NCBI GenBank assembly: GCA_041484525.1
Contig: JBGPHT010000027.1
Location: forward strand, 1-62,940
Reading direction: 5' to 3'
DNA from: JBGPHT01 sp041484525
Lineage (GTDB): Bacteria; Acidobacteriota; Terriglobia; Bryobacterales; Bryobacteraceae
DNA: 62,940 nucleotides
A program made the position numbers and the translations under genes. Shown in pieces: positions 7,698-16,241 of the stretch. Under the pieces are notes generated by a model. The model was not told where the DNA came from. It worked only from the letters and a program-made list of their open reading frames with translations, and ran no database searches. How positions within the stretch are numbered: the stretch's first letter is position 1; the number at the start of each line of letters is the position of its first letter.

Positions 7698-9337
7698 GCC
7701 GGGTCAATCGAAACTTTTCCGATTCCTACATTTTCCGGTATGTGCCCGATGTCATCCGTCGGAATGGCGGAGATCATTTCTGCCGCCGTGTCCGCCGCAT
7801 ATGGGATGAAGTGATGTCCCGACATCAGAACGACAAACCCGAGCCAAATCTTTCGCCGGTCTCCGCTCCACCGCGCGAGCAGCCGAATCAGGAATTTCCA
7901 ATACGCTGCGCGATACGGCGCCCGCACGCCCTGAATCCAGATGGATCGCAACGCAACTTCAATCTGGTAGAGGACGGTGACAGGCGGCGGATGCTGACCC
8001 TCGCGAGGGCGCCAATGGGCAAGAGATCGCCAGGCCCGTTCGTAGAACCGCTCCGGCTGGTAGATCGTCAGCAAGAGCCGGCGCAGCCCATTGAGCAGAT
8101 CGGCCAGAGGCATTACAGTGCGGAAGTCCGGAGGGCTGAAATTACTGGTGGCGGTGCTCTCTTTGATCAACCGGCCCTCCCGCAGCAACCGGTCGAACAG
8201 GGCCGTGGTCGGAGGCGCCTGCAGCACGCCCGCCATGGCCCACGGAATCGCCGAGCGCTCGATGAACTCCACCTGCCGGTCGAAGATATCGGCTTCGTCG
8301 GAATCGAATCCGACAATGAATCCAGCCGTCACCCATAAGCCCTGGCGTTGGATGTGACGGATGCTTTCGAGTTGGTCGTGGCGCAGGTTCTGAAACTTCT
8401 TGGTCTCCTTGAGCGATTGAGCCGAAGGCGTTTCGACGCCGATGAAGACGTACAGGAAATTCGCTTTCACCATGGCATCGATTAGGTCGGACTTCTCCGC
8501 CAGGTCGATGGAGGCTTCGGCGTGGAAGATGAAGGGGTGGTGATGGCGCTCCTGCCAGGCGGCGAGTTCGTGCGCCAAATCGAGCGCCTTGCGGTGGTTC
8601 CCGATGAAGTTGTCGTCGACTACGAAGACTTGCTTGTTCCACCCGGCCAGCCGCAACAGATCGAGTTCGGCAATGAGCTGCTCGGATGATTTCGTTCGGG
8701 GGCGCCGTCCGTAGATTGTGATAATGTCACAAAACTCACATTGGAACGGGCAGCCCCGCGAGAATTGTACGGACATGGACGTATAACGGCTCAGGTCGAG
8801 TAAGTCGAACCGTGGCGCCGGCGTGTTAGTCAGATCCGGTTTGTCCACGATTCGATAAACCGCTTTCGCCGTGACCGACTCCAGATCGCGCGCAATCCGG
8901 CCGAAGGTTTCGTCGGGTTCGCCGACGACCACGTGATCCGCCAATGGCGCCAGCACTTCCGGCTGGCTGCTGGCGTATGGGCCGCCGATAATCGTCCGCT
9001 TACCGAGCGCGCGGGCTCGCGCCAGCGTCCGAAACGCGTCTTCCCGCTGCGCGTGCATGGCGCTCACCATCACTAAATTGGCCCACTCGAGGTCTTCTTC
9101 CGCCAGTTCTTCAAAGGCTCTATCCACCAGGCGAATCTGCCAGTGCTTGGGACACAGGGCCGCCACTGTGATCAGGCCCAGAGGCGGCATGACGGCGCCC
9201 TCCGGAACCATTTCGAGCAAACCTTCAAAGCCCCAGAACGAAGGCGGAAAACACGGCCAAACCATCAGGGCGCGTATCGAAGATCCGAGCGGGTCGAAGC
9301 GGCGTTGCTCCTGCCCGGTGATGACCAGGTCCTGCAT
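7688..9337 (-). CDS. cobalamin-binding radical SAM protein, HpnP/DUF4070-like
   Basis: 549 residues from the ATG at 9337, which is preceded by GCGAGGTG; a longer start at 9376 would overlap the upstream gene. Residues 1-150 resemble a B12-binding domain (VMPPLGLITVAALCP, IIGGPYASSQPE). The radical SAM cluster motif is SRGCPFQCEFCDI (CxxxCxxC). The C-terminal part, with AGFIVGFDSDEADIF and LLTIYQPERFYERAW, matches the DUF4070 type found in hopanoid C-2 methylase HpnP and relatives. It probably methylates or rearranges an unactivated carbon of the product. No other hopanoid gene is nearby, so hopanoid methylation is not assumed. Confidence 0.8.
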   Translation of the reverse strand: MQDLVITGQEQRRFDPLGSSIRALMVWPCFPPSFWGFEGLLEMVPEGAVMPPLGLITVAALCPKHWQIRLVDRAFEELAEEDLEWANLVMVSAMHAQREDAFRTLARARALGKRTIIGGPYASSQPEVLAPLADHVVVGEPDETFGRIARDLESVTAKAVYRIVDKPDLTNTPAPRFDLLDLSRYTSMSVQFSRGCPFQCEFCDIITIYGRRPRTKSSEQLIAELDLLRLAGWNKQVFVVDDNFIGNHRKALDLAHELAAWQERHHHPFIFHAEASIDLAEKSDLIDAMVKANFLYVFIGVETPSAQSLKETKKFQNLRHDQLESIRHIQRQGLWVTAGFIVGFDSDEADIFDRQVEFIERSAIPWAMAGVLQAPPTTALFDRLLREGRLIKESTATSNFSPPDFRTVMPLADLLNGLRRLLLTIYQPERFYERAWRSLAHWRPREGQHPPPVTVLYQIEVALRSIWIQGVRAPYRAAYWKFLIRLLARWSGDRRKIWLGFVVLMSGHHFIPYAADTAAEMISAIPTDDIGHIPENVGIGKVSIDPARN

Positions 9338-9353
9338 GGACACACCTCGCGAA

Positions 9354-11939
9354 TCAGACGGCGGCTGTGGAGGCAAGTTCCAACCAACTCGCCTCCAATT
9401 CTGCGATCAAGTTTGCGGGGCTCTTGGAAGGCCCCGCGGAAATGGGCTGTCCGAAGACAACACTAACGCAACCGGGCTGCAACCGGGGACGGCAGCCGAG
9501 ATCGGAGTTCCCCGACAACCAAACCGGCACGACCGGGACACCGCACTCGGAGGCAAGCAGCGCCATGCCCGGATCGTGACGGGCTGGATCCACCAAGCCA
9601 TAATGGATTCCCTTGGGAAACACCATCGGGCAATAGCCTTTGTCGATCCACTTGGCCGTCTCCAGCAGCCCTTCGCGCGTGCTGCCGAAGTGCGGAACGA
9701 TCGTGAAGGGATAAGTGAACGGCAGCAGGAAATGATATCCGGCGCCAACGGTGAATCGCTCCTTGCGGGAAGTACCGCGCGGGGGATCGAAGAACTCGGA
9801 GAAATCGCGATTGGTTACGACCAGGAGGCGGTTCGCCAGTCGGGCGGGCAGTGCGGCGGTGATGGCGAACGCATCGAGCCAATGCATGTGCGGCGCGGCC
9901 GCGAGGATGAAGGGCGGGCGCAGCGAATGCGGACTGCCGCGCCACACAGGCGCGCACCGGTGACAGAACGCGGTCCAGAGTCCTGTGACCACGGGGCGCA
10001 CTGCGAAACGAACAGCACGAGCCAAAACGGTTTTGGCCCAGGCGGGCTGGCGCAATGGCACACGCACCGGCGTCTGTATGTTTGCGCACGGATTCGCGGC
10101 CATGGCGTGAAGCTCGGCAACTGTCAGGTCCGCGTGCAATGCCCTGCCGTCTAGCAGCCGCTGCTTGCGCCGCTCGAGAGCGCCGAGAAGCCGGACGAAA
10201 TCGAGAGAGCTCAGACCCCAATCCGCGCGAAGCTGCGCGCTATTGTCCGCCAATGCGCCCGGCGGTGCGGCGCAGAGGTAATCCGCCAGTAGCTCGATGC
10301 GGCGTCCGCCGTCGGCTTCGGTCTCGATGGCGGCGAGCGTGACTTGTCCGGCCGGTGGCGTGCTGTGCTGCCGCAGTGTACGGGCCTCGCGTACGGCCGC
10401 GGCCACCAACTCGCGGCGCACCTTGAGCAGGCCGGAGCGCGGGAAGTCCACCTCCGGCCAGACGGTCCAGCTTCGGATGCGCTGCGGCTCGGGGAGTTTG
10501 CGGTTGGCGGCGTGAACAGTGCCCGCGGCATCGGTGCCGGACTCCATGAGAAGCACGGCGTGTACCTCTTCGCAACCGTCCTCTTCCCGGCCGAGCACCA
10601 CCGATTCGCGAACGCCCGGATGCCGGTTCAATACAGTTTCGACATCGGACGGGAAAACGTTGAAGCCTTCGCTGGTAACGATGACGTCCTTTTTGCGCCC
10701 CAGAAAATAGAGCCGCCCCCGCGAGTCCGCACGCAACAGGTCACCGGTGTGGAGAAAGCCGTTCACGCCGTTGTGAGGTTCAGCCGATTGACGGTGCACG
10801 CTGCCGAAGTAGCCGGGCGACACGGCCGCGCCTTTGACCAGCGCCTCGCCGTCGGCCGCGATTTCCAATGTCAGATGCTTCAGAGGCTTTCCCACTGAGC
10901 CGGTACGACGCGAAAACGGCCCGTTCACGGCCACAATCGCGGTGGTCTCCGTCAGGCCATATCCCTGGATGACAAAGCGGCCGGTATCGCGCCAAAACTG
11001 CTCGTCGGAGCGCGCGAGCGCAGCGCCGCCCACAAAGATGATCCAGAATCGCCAGCCGACCACGCGGTTCAACGCAGTGAATAGCAGGTGCCGGCGCATC
11101 CAGCCGCGCGACTCGTTTTCCAGCCTCTGGCCCAACGTACGCCGCCCGCGGGGGTGCCGCTCGAGCGCCGCGGTCAATTCGTGGAGCACTCGCGGCACCG
11201 TGGAAAATGCCAGGATGCCGTTATCGCGAATCGTCCGCAAGAGATGCGCCGGCTCCACCGAGTGAACGAAAACGATGCTGAGACCGATCGACATGGGGAT
11301 CATCGCACCCAGGATGAGCCCCTGCACATGGCTTAGCGGCGCTACCACCAGCATTCGCGCGGAGATCAGCTTGAGCGGCCATTGCCAGAACTGGAAGGAC
11401 TCAATCTGCGCCTGGAGATTGGCATACGTAAGCACCACACCGCGCGGCTCGGCGGTGGTGCCCGACGTATACAAGATCGCCGCGACGTGGTCCGGCTCGA
11501 TTTCGCGCGCGTCTGTGACGCTGTCGCGCGCCGGTTCCGCGAACAGATCTTCGAGACAGTGGCACGGGAGCCCGAGGAAGCCGGCGTCCAGACCTTGCGC
11601 GTGGAAGACCCGGCGCGGCGAGGCCTGCATCGCTACTTGCAGCATGAACTCGCGCGGCGAACGCTCGTCCAGCGGCACCACCACGACGCCCTCGATCATG
11701 GCGCCGACCAGACAGGCGACCCACTCCGGACAGTTCGGCGCCCAGAGCAACACGCGCTCTCCTGGCCCAATGTTCCAGCCCCGCAGCAGCGCGGCAAAAC
11801 GGCGGGCCTCGCGCGCCAGCCTGCCGAAGCTCCACCAGCGCAGTCCGAATTCCTGCCGCAGGCCCAGTGCCGGACGCTCACCAAATCTCTCGATCCTGGC
11901 GAGCAAAGTGCGGCCGCTCAGGCGCCCTCGGTCAGGCAT
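9354..11939 (-). CDS. AMP-dependent ligase - ACP-like - PlsC-type acyltransferase fusion
   Basis: About 861 residues from the ATG at 11939, which overlaps the previous stop by eight bases and follows GAGGTG. Residues 10-525 are an ANL-superfamily adenylating enzyme (AILYTSGTTAEPRG, QGYGLTETTA, HTGDLLRAD). Residues about 545-620 resemble an acyl carrier domain with the candidate phosphopantetheine serine in GLSSLDFVRLL. Residues about 640-850 are a PlsC/LPLAT acyltransferase with HX4D in PHMHWLDA and a block III variant FPKG in place of FPEG. The protein should activate an acid, hold it as a thioester and transfer it to an acceptor alcohol or amine, so it can either prime or offload the type II system. 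Confidence 0.82.
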   Translation of the reverse strand: MPDRGRLSGRTLLARIERFGERPALGLRQEFGLRWWSFGRLAREARRFAALLRGWNIGPGERVLLWAPNCPEWVACLVGAMIEGVVVVPLDERSPREFMLQVAMQASPRRVFHAQGLDAGFLGLPCHCLEDLFAEPARDSVTDAREIEPDHVAAILYTSGTTAEPRGVVLTYANLQAQIESFQFWQWPLKLISARMLVVAPLSHVQGLILGAMIPMSIGLSIVFVHSVEPAHLLRTIRDNGILAFSTVPRVLHELTAALERHPRGRRTLGQRLENESRGWMRRHLLFTALNRVVGWRFWIIFVGGAALARSDEQFWRDTGRFVIQGYGLTETTAIVAVNGPFSRRTGSVGKPLKHLTLEIAADGEALVKGAAVSPGYFGSVHRQSAEPHNGVNGFLHTGDLLRADSRGRLYFLGRKKDVIVTSEGFNVFPSDVETVLNRHPGVRESVVLGREEDGCEEVHAVLLMESGTDAAGTVHAANRKLPEPQRIRSWTVWPEVDFPRSGLLKVRRELVAAAVREARTLRQHSTPPAGQVTLAAIETEADGGRRIELLADYLCAAPPGALADNSAQLRADWGLSSLDFVRLLGALERRKQRLLDGRALHADLTVAELHAMAANPCANIQTPVRVPLRQPAWAKTVLARAVRFAVRPVVTGLWTAFCHRCAPVWRGSPHSLRPPFILAAAPHMHWLDAFAITAALPARLANRLLVVTNRDFSEFFDPPRGTSRKERFTVGAGYHFLLPFTYPFTIVPHFGSTREGLLETAKWIDKGYCPMVFPKGIHYGLVDPARHDPGMALLASECGVPVVPVWLSGNSDLGCRPRLQPGCVSVVFGQPISAGPSKSPANLIAELEASWLELASTAAV

Positions 11940-12972
11940 TCGCCACCTCGTCAAACGTGACCGTCAAGACGGAACTGGCGGCAAAATGCGGCTCACAGTA
12001 GCTGACGAAAATCTTGCGCCCGTCCTGCTGTTGAAAGCTCGAATGCTCGAAGCCCAGGTATACGAAGACGCTGTCCTGCAGATGCGGCACGCCGATCAGA
12101 TCGGCCGGCTCGCTGTACGGACCCCACAGGTGAGGCGCCGTGCGCAGCATGAGCCGCTTCCGGTACTCCTCGACGTAGAGCATTGCGTACGCGCCCAGAT
12201 GGCGGTTGTAAGACACCGAGAACTCGGCCGCTGCCGGACCTAGCGAGCCGGCCTGGGCAAAGTCCGGTATCCATTCCGGCGCGCTTGAGGTAAGGAACTC
12301 GTAGGCGTCCCGTTCCGTGATGTACTGCGGGGCCACGCGCGCCAGCCATGCGGTGCTCTGGATGCCGGTACGTACGGAACCGAAGACGTACACGAAATCG
12401 TCGACCAGCGTGGTGTGCACGCCGAAGTGCAGATCGTCGGCCGTGTTGCGCCAGTAGAGCCAGTCGCCCCCGTGGCGGCAGCGCAGAGCCTCGCCGCTGG
12501 CGCGGTCGAACTCGGCGATGCCCGCACCGAGGTTGCGAAATCCCCAAACCGAATCGGAGTCTATAGTCTGCACGCCGAGGTAATACAAATAGATCTTGTT
12601 CCCGATGGCGAGGCCGTGTTCCGGCCAGAACCGGACCCGGCGGAAACGGTCGCGTGCATCCGCCGCCAGGATTTCGCGCGGCATCCCGTCGGCATCATGG
12701 AAGTACTCGAGCGAAGCCAGTGCCCCGAAAAGATCCGGAGCGCTCGCGACGGCGGCGGAGTTGGCCAGGAAGTGATCCTGCGCCGCGGCTCTCTCGCCGG
12801 GTACGCCAGCCTTGATCAGCAACGTGTCGGAGAACAGAAACAGGGTCTCGCCGGCCAAGGGAATCGACTGCCCGCCATCCTGCCCCACGATCGCGTACTG
12901 CGGCGTGCGGACCTGCGGAAAGCTGCCGAGATGGCGCGCGTAGCGAAGCCGTGGTGGAAGACTCGTTGTCAT
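11932..12972 (-). CDS. DUF4185-like beta-propeller protein
   Basis: 346 residues from the ATG at 12972, which forms an ATGA overlap with the methyltransferase stop. An earlier in-frame start lies inside that gene. Repeated aromatic-rich strands such as LFLFSDTLL, KIYLYYLGVQ, DDFVYVFGSV and KIFVSYCEPHF suggest a propeller of the DUF4185/glycoside-hydrolase-like kind. No signal peptide is visible, which is unusual for this class. Its place inside a biosynthetic operon suggests that it processes or binds a sugar-bearing intermediate, but no catalytic residues can be assigned. Confidence 0.5.
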   Translation of the reverse strand: MTTSLPPRLRYARHLGSFPQVRTPQYAIVGQDGGQSIPLAGETLFLFSDTLLIKAGVPGERAAAQDHFLANSAAVASAPDLFGALASLEYFHDADGMPREILAADARDRFRRVRFWPEHGLAIGNKIYLYYLGVQTIDSDSVWGFRNLGAGIAEFDRASGEALRCRHGGDWLYWRNTADDLHFGVHTTLVDDFVYVFGSVRTGIQSTAWLARVAPQYITERDAYEFLTSSAPEWIPDFAQAGSLGPAAAEFSVSYNRHLGAYAMLYVEEYRKRLMLRTAPHLWGPYSEPADLIGVPHLQDSVFVYLGFEHSSFQQQDGRKIFVSYCEPHFAASSVLTVTFDEVANA

Positions 12973-13658
12973 CGGCGCTGCAAAACTCCCAGGCATCCGA
13001 ACAGGCCGGCATAGCACCACTGCCGCATCCGCCGGGCCGTCTCGAAAACTTCGTAGGGCGCCCGGCCGCCATCCGCCGGGTTCGGATAGATATCGTGGAA
13101 GCAGAGCCAGCCGCCGGGAGCAACCTTGCCGCCCCACACTTCAAAATCGGTTTCGACATCCCGCTGCGAGTGGCCGCCGTCAATAAAGACCAGGCCCAAT
13201 GCGACATCGCCCCAATTTGCGCCCAACCGTTGGGAATCGGTGACGACCGGGATCACCCAATCGCGCAGGCCGGCGCGGGCCAGGTTATCGAGAAAGCCCG
13301 GCAGCGTATCCACGGCGCCGTGCACCGGATCGTAGAGCTCCTGGTCGAAATATTCCTGACCGGATTGCTGTTCTTCGGAGCCATGGTGGTGATCGACGGC
13401 GAACAGGCAGTGGCGGCCCGCTGCGCGGCAACCCTCCGCCAGATACATCGTCGATTTTCCGCAGTAGCTGCCGATCTCGAGACAAGGAGCCGCGACCGAC
13501 GCCGACCGCGCCAATTCGAACAGCTTCAAACCTTCCTGCTCGGAAAGAAAGCCCTTCACCTGGCGCGCGAGCCGTTTCACATGCTCCCGCATCCCGGCTT
13601 CGTTGCCGCCGGACAGGAGGGCGCTGCGCTTACCCATCCACTGCCTGATCAATTCCAC
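12969..13658 (-). CDS. class I SAM-dependent O-methyltransferase (methyltransferase 24 type)
   Basis: 229 residues. The SAM motif I is CLEIGSYCGKST, followed by an acidic strand end FAVDHHHG, then LVFIDGGHSQRDV and FHDIYP, as in TylF/macrocin-type and cephalosporin-hydroxylase-like sugar O-methyltransferases. GTG at 13658 is the start and is preceded by AGGAGAGG at good spacing. The frame overlaps the upstream hydrolase by 10 bp. It probably methylates a sugar hydroxyl of the cluster product; regiochemistry is unknown. Confidence 0.8.
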   Translation of the reverse strand: MELIRQWMGKRSALLSGGNEAGMREHVKRLARQVKGFLSEQEGLKLFELARSASVAAPCLEIGSYCGKSTMYLAEGCRAAGRHCLFAVDHHHGSEEQQSGQEYFDQELYDPVHGAVDTLPGFLDNLARAGLRDWVIPVVTDSQRLGANWGDVALGLVFIDGGHSQRDVETDFEVWGGKVAPGGWLCFHDIYPNPADGGRAPYEVFETARRMRQWCYAGLFGCLGVLQRR

Positions 13659-14491
13659 GGCACGACCTCTCCTGACAGCAGTGGGGAAAGCTCGCCGGCG
13701 AGCTCCGGCGCACTATGCCAGTCCGCTCCGTAGTGGCCGCCGCGCAATGGCAGGAAGCGCTTTGGCGCGCGCGCCGCCTGATAAATGCGCACGCCGTGCT
13801 CCACCGGGATCACTTCGTCAGCTTCGGAATGCAGCACCAAAACCGGGCAACGCACCTTGCGGATGTACTTCAGGGTGTTGAAGCGGATGTAGCAGAAATA
13901 GCGGGCAGGGAGCCACCGGTACCGCCGTGCCGCGATATCCGGCACCGAAGTCAGGCCGCCGAGGATGACGAGTCCGCCGCACTCGCGATGCGCTGCGAGC
14001 CATGCCGCCACGGTGCCGCCGAGCGAGCGGCCGAAGACGATAATGTCTTCGGGGCGGAAGCCGCGCACGGAGCGCGCGTACTCCCAAGCCGCCGCCGCGG
14101 TGGCGTAACAGCCGCGCTCGCTGGGAACGCCGTCCGATTCGCCGAACCCGGGATAGTCGATCATCAACACGCTGGCGCCGGCGGGCAACAGCACCACCAA
14201 CGAACTCAGATCGTGCGCTATGTTTCCAACCGAGCCCGTCAGCCAGATCACGAGCCGGGTCGCCGACGGGTTGAAGATGCCCCAGCCCCGTACGCGCGTG
14301 CCGCCGGCCAGCGCCAGCTCGACCCTTTCGTAGGCCTGCCCGAAATCGCCCGGATTGGCGCCCAGCTCACGGCCCGGCCGGAACACGATGCGGCGCTGGC
14401 GGAAAAACAACTGCACTCCGTAGATCCCGTACACAGATCCGATCGAAGCCGCGATGGCAATCAAAAGCGGGATGGCCTGCGCAGTGCTCAT
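13649..14491 (-). CDS. membrane-anchored alpha/beta hydrolase
   Basis: 280 residues. An N-terminal hydrophobic stretch (PLLIAIAASIGSVYGIYGV) should anchor the protein in the membrane. The hydrolase fold follows: VLMIDYPGFGESDG, nucleophile elbow FGRSLGGTVAA, acid strand LVLHSEADEVIP and catalytic His in LRGGHYG. This is the BEM46/YqiA-like architecture of membrane esterases and thioesterases. It starts in an ATGA overlap after the KS-beta gene, which argues for a role in releasing or editing acyl chains made by that system; acyl-thioesterase function is inference. Confidence 0.75.
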   Translation of the reverse strand: MSTAQAIPLLIAIAASIGSVYGIYGVQLFFRQRRIVFRPGRELGANPGDFGQAYERVELALAGGTRVRGWGIFNPSATRLVIWLTGSVGNIAHDLSSLVVLLPAGASVLMIDYPGFGESDGVPSERGCYATAAAAWEYARSVRGFRPEDIIVFGRSLGGTVAAWLAAHRECGGLVILGGLTSVPDIAARRYRWLPARYFCYIRFNTLKYIRKVRCPVLVLHSEADEVIPVEHGVRIYQAARAPKRFLPLRGGHYGADWHSAPELAGELSPLLSGEVVPWN

Positions 14492-15774
14492 GATGGGGAA
14501 TCTTCCCAGCGGCTCAGGACTACCGCTGCGGTTTTGACGCCGCGGTCAGAGACCCAGGCGATCGCGCGGCGGATCGGGCCCTTGCATGGTTCGCGCACAA
14601 TCGGAATGCGCAATTCGGGGTCGGGATCGTCGCAGTTGATGACGTGGGGCACCACACCGTTGCGGATGGCCATCATCGCATGAGCCACGGAAAACGCTCC
14701 AGCGGCCGCGCCGGCGAATCCGAACGAGCCCGTATAGCAGGTGAATGCCGGCCTGGAATGGGTGAAGACGGATTCATAAGCGCGCGCTTCCTGGGCGTCG
14801 TCGTTTGCCGTAGCCAACCCGGCGCCGAACACGACATCCACGCCCGCGCCGTTGCACCCGGCGGCGTCGAGTGCTTGGCGCGCGGCCGCAGCCAGCACGG
14901 CTTCCCCGGCTGCGTCCGGGTCGGTCAGTCCGCGCGCGGAGGCAGCCTGCCCGAACGAACATACCTCGCCATAGATGCGTGCCGAACGCTTTTGCGCATG
15001 CGCGGCGGTTTCGAGAACCAGGCATACCGCGCCCTCGCTCAATGCGTAGCCGGACCGCGCCCGATCGAACGGACGGCACGCGCGCGCCGGCGGATAGGTG
15101 TCCGCGGCGAGGCGGCCGGCCAGCAGGTGGTCCACCATGGAATCCATGCGGAGCAGCGAGTCGTAGCCGCCCGCGATGGCCACTTCCGCATCGCCGCGCT
15201 CGATGGCGGTCATGGCGGCGATCAACGCATCCAGGCCTGATACCGCGCCGTTGGTGAAATTTGCATTCGGTCCCAACACCTGATGTTGGATGGCAATGGC
15301 GCACAGGCCGGCGTTGGGAAGCGATTTCACCAGAAATAGCGGATCCACCAGCTTCATCCCCTGAGAGGCGAAGCGCGACAGGTCCACTTCATTTTGCGCG
15401 TTGACCGACTCCCGGAGCGCCGGAATGAAGGCCTCCGGATTGGCGTCGAGACACACCGAGCCGACGTAGAGGCCGCAATCGGCCAACTCGTCCGCGCCAA
15501 TGCCCGAATCGCGCAGCGCTTCGCTGGCGCTCGCGAGGGCGAACGACGGACTCGGCGCCAGCAGTTTCCGCAGCATGCGGTCCGCAATCAAGCGGTGCCG
15601 GTCGAAGCCCTGGACGCGCGCGAGGTGTACCGGCGGATAATTCCGATACGCTTCATCCGTGAGTTGTTCCACCACCGAATCGCCGTTTGCCAGGCGCGCG
15701 AAGTGCGATTGCGTGTCGAGCCCGAGCGGCGAGATCACGCCCACGCCGGTGACGACAATGCGGCGGTCGCTCAC
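14488..15774 (-). CDS. ketosynthase-like partner lacking the catalytic triad (KS-beta/CLF-like)
   Basis: 428 residues from a GTG at 15774 in a GTGA overlap with the dehydratase gene. The protein has the thiolase fold of FabF-like enzymes (VVTGVGVISPLG, YALSEGAVCLVLE). However, the active-site cysteine is replaced by Ala177 in TNGAVSGLDAL, and the two histidine motifs are absent (DVVFGAGLATAND and SFGFAGAAAG are found there). This is the pattern of a chain-length-factor-like subunit that pairs with an active ketosynthase, here the product of 16238-17533. It probably sets chain length or stability rather than condensing. Confidence 0.82.
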   Translation of the reverse strand: MSDRRIVVTGVGVISPLGLDTQSHFARLANGDSVVEQLTDEAYRNYPPVHLARVQGFDRHRLIADRMLRKLLAPSPSFALASASEALRDSGIGADELADCGLYVGSVCLDANPEAFIPALRESVNAQNEVDLSRFASQGMKLVDPLFLVKSLPNAGLCAIAIQHQVLGPNANFTNGAVSGLDALIAAMTAIERGDAEVAIAGGYDSLLRMDSMVDHLLAGRLAADTYPPARACRPFDRARSGYALSEGAVCLVLETAAHAQKRSARIYGEVCSFGQAASARGLTDPDAAGEAVLAAAARQALDAAGCNGAGVDVVFGAGLATANDDAQEARAYESVFTHSRPAFTCYTGSFGFAGAAAGAFSVAHAMMAIRNGVVPHVINCDDPDPELRIPIVREPCKGPIRRAIAWVSDRGVKTAAVVLSRWEDSPS

Positions 15775-16241
15775 TGGCGCGCTCCTGCATTCAACTCGTA
15801 GCCGCCGCTCAGATAGCCGAACATCTCGCGGGAGCGCCGGATATGATCCAGCTCTTTCAGCGGCCGGCAGGCGAAGACGAGCCGCTCCGCCGACATGACC
15901 GGACGGCCGTCGACATGCGCTTCGGCCCGCATTGTGGCGCCCTCGCGGTGCTCGTAGTTCAGCCACGTCTCGATCCGTATGGTATCTCCAGGCCGGGCAT
16001 GGCCATGGACTTTGACACCCTGCATCAACGCCAGGACGATACTGATGCCGAATTCTTTTGTCGCGATGTAGAGCCACCCGCCCACCTGGGTCATGCATTC
16101 GAGAACCAGCGTGGGCGGCATGATCGGCCGCCTCGAGTAGTGTTCCCAGAGAAACTCATCGCCGATCGAGATGGCCTTGGTCGCCACCGCGCGCTTGCCC
16201 AGTTCCATTTCCAAGATGCGGTCGTAAAAGAGGAATCTCAT
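15771..16241 (-). CDS. FabZ-like 3-hydroxyacyl-ACP dehydratase (first copy)
   Basis: 156 residues from MRFLFYDRI, whose ATG overlaps the KS-alpha stop (ATGA). Hot-dog fold features include the catalytic histidine in WEHYSRRPIMPPTLVLEC and the glutamate four residues before TQVGGW, then VHGHARPGDTIRIE. The typical MPG is MPP here, a departure that may alter the active-site tunnel. It shares its N-terminal pattern MRFL-x-DRI-x-E-x-E-x-GKRA with the second copy at 17536-17982, so both likely arose by duplication or act as a heteromer. Confidence 0.82.
   Translation of the reverse strand: MRFLFYDRILEMELGKRAVATKAISIGDEFLWEHYSRRPIMPPTLVLECMTQVGGWLYIATKEFGISIVLALMQGVKVHGHARPGDTIRIETWLNYEHREGATMRAEAHVDGRPVMSAERLVFACRPLKELDHIRRSREMFGYLSGGYELNAGARQ

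Noticed and set aside
7688..9337. Hopanoid C-2 methylase
   Set aside because: Family resemblance is real, but no squalene-hopene cyclase or hpn gene is nearby; the cluster context favours another substrate.
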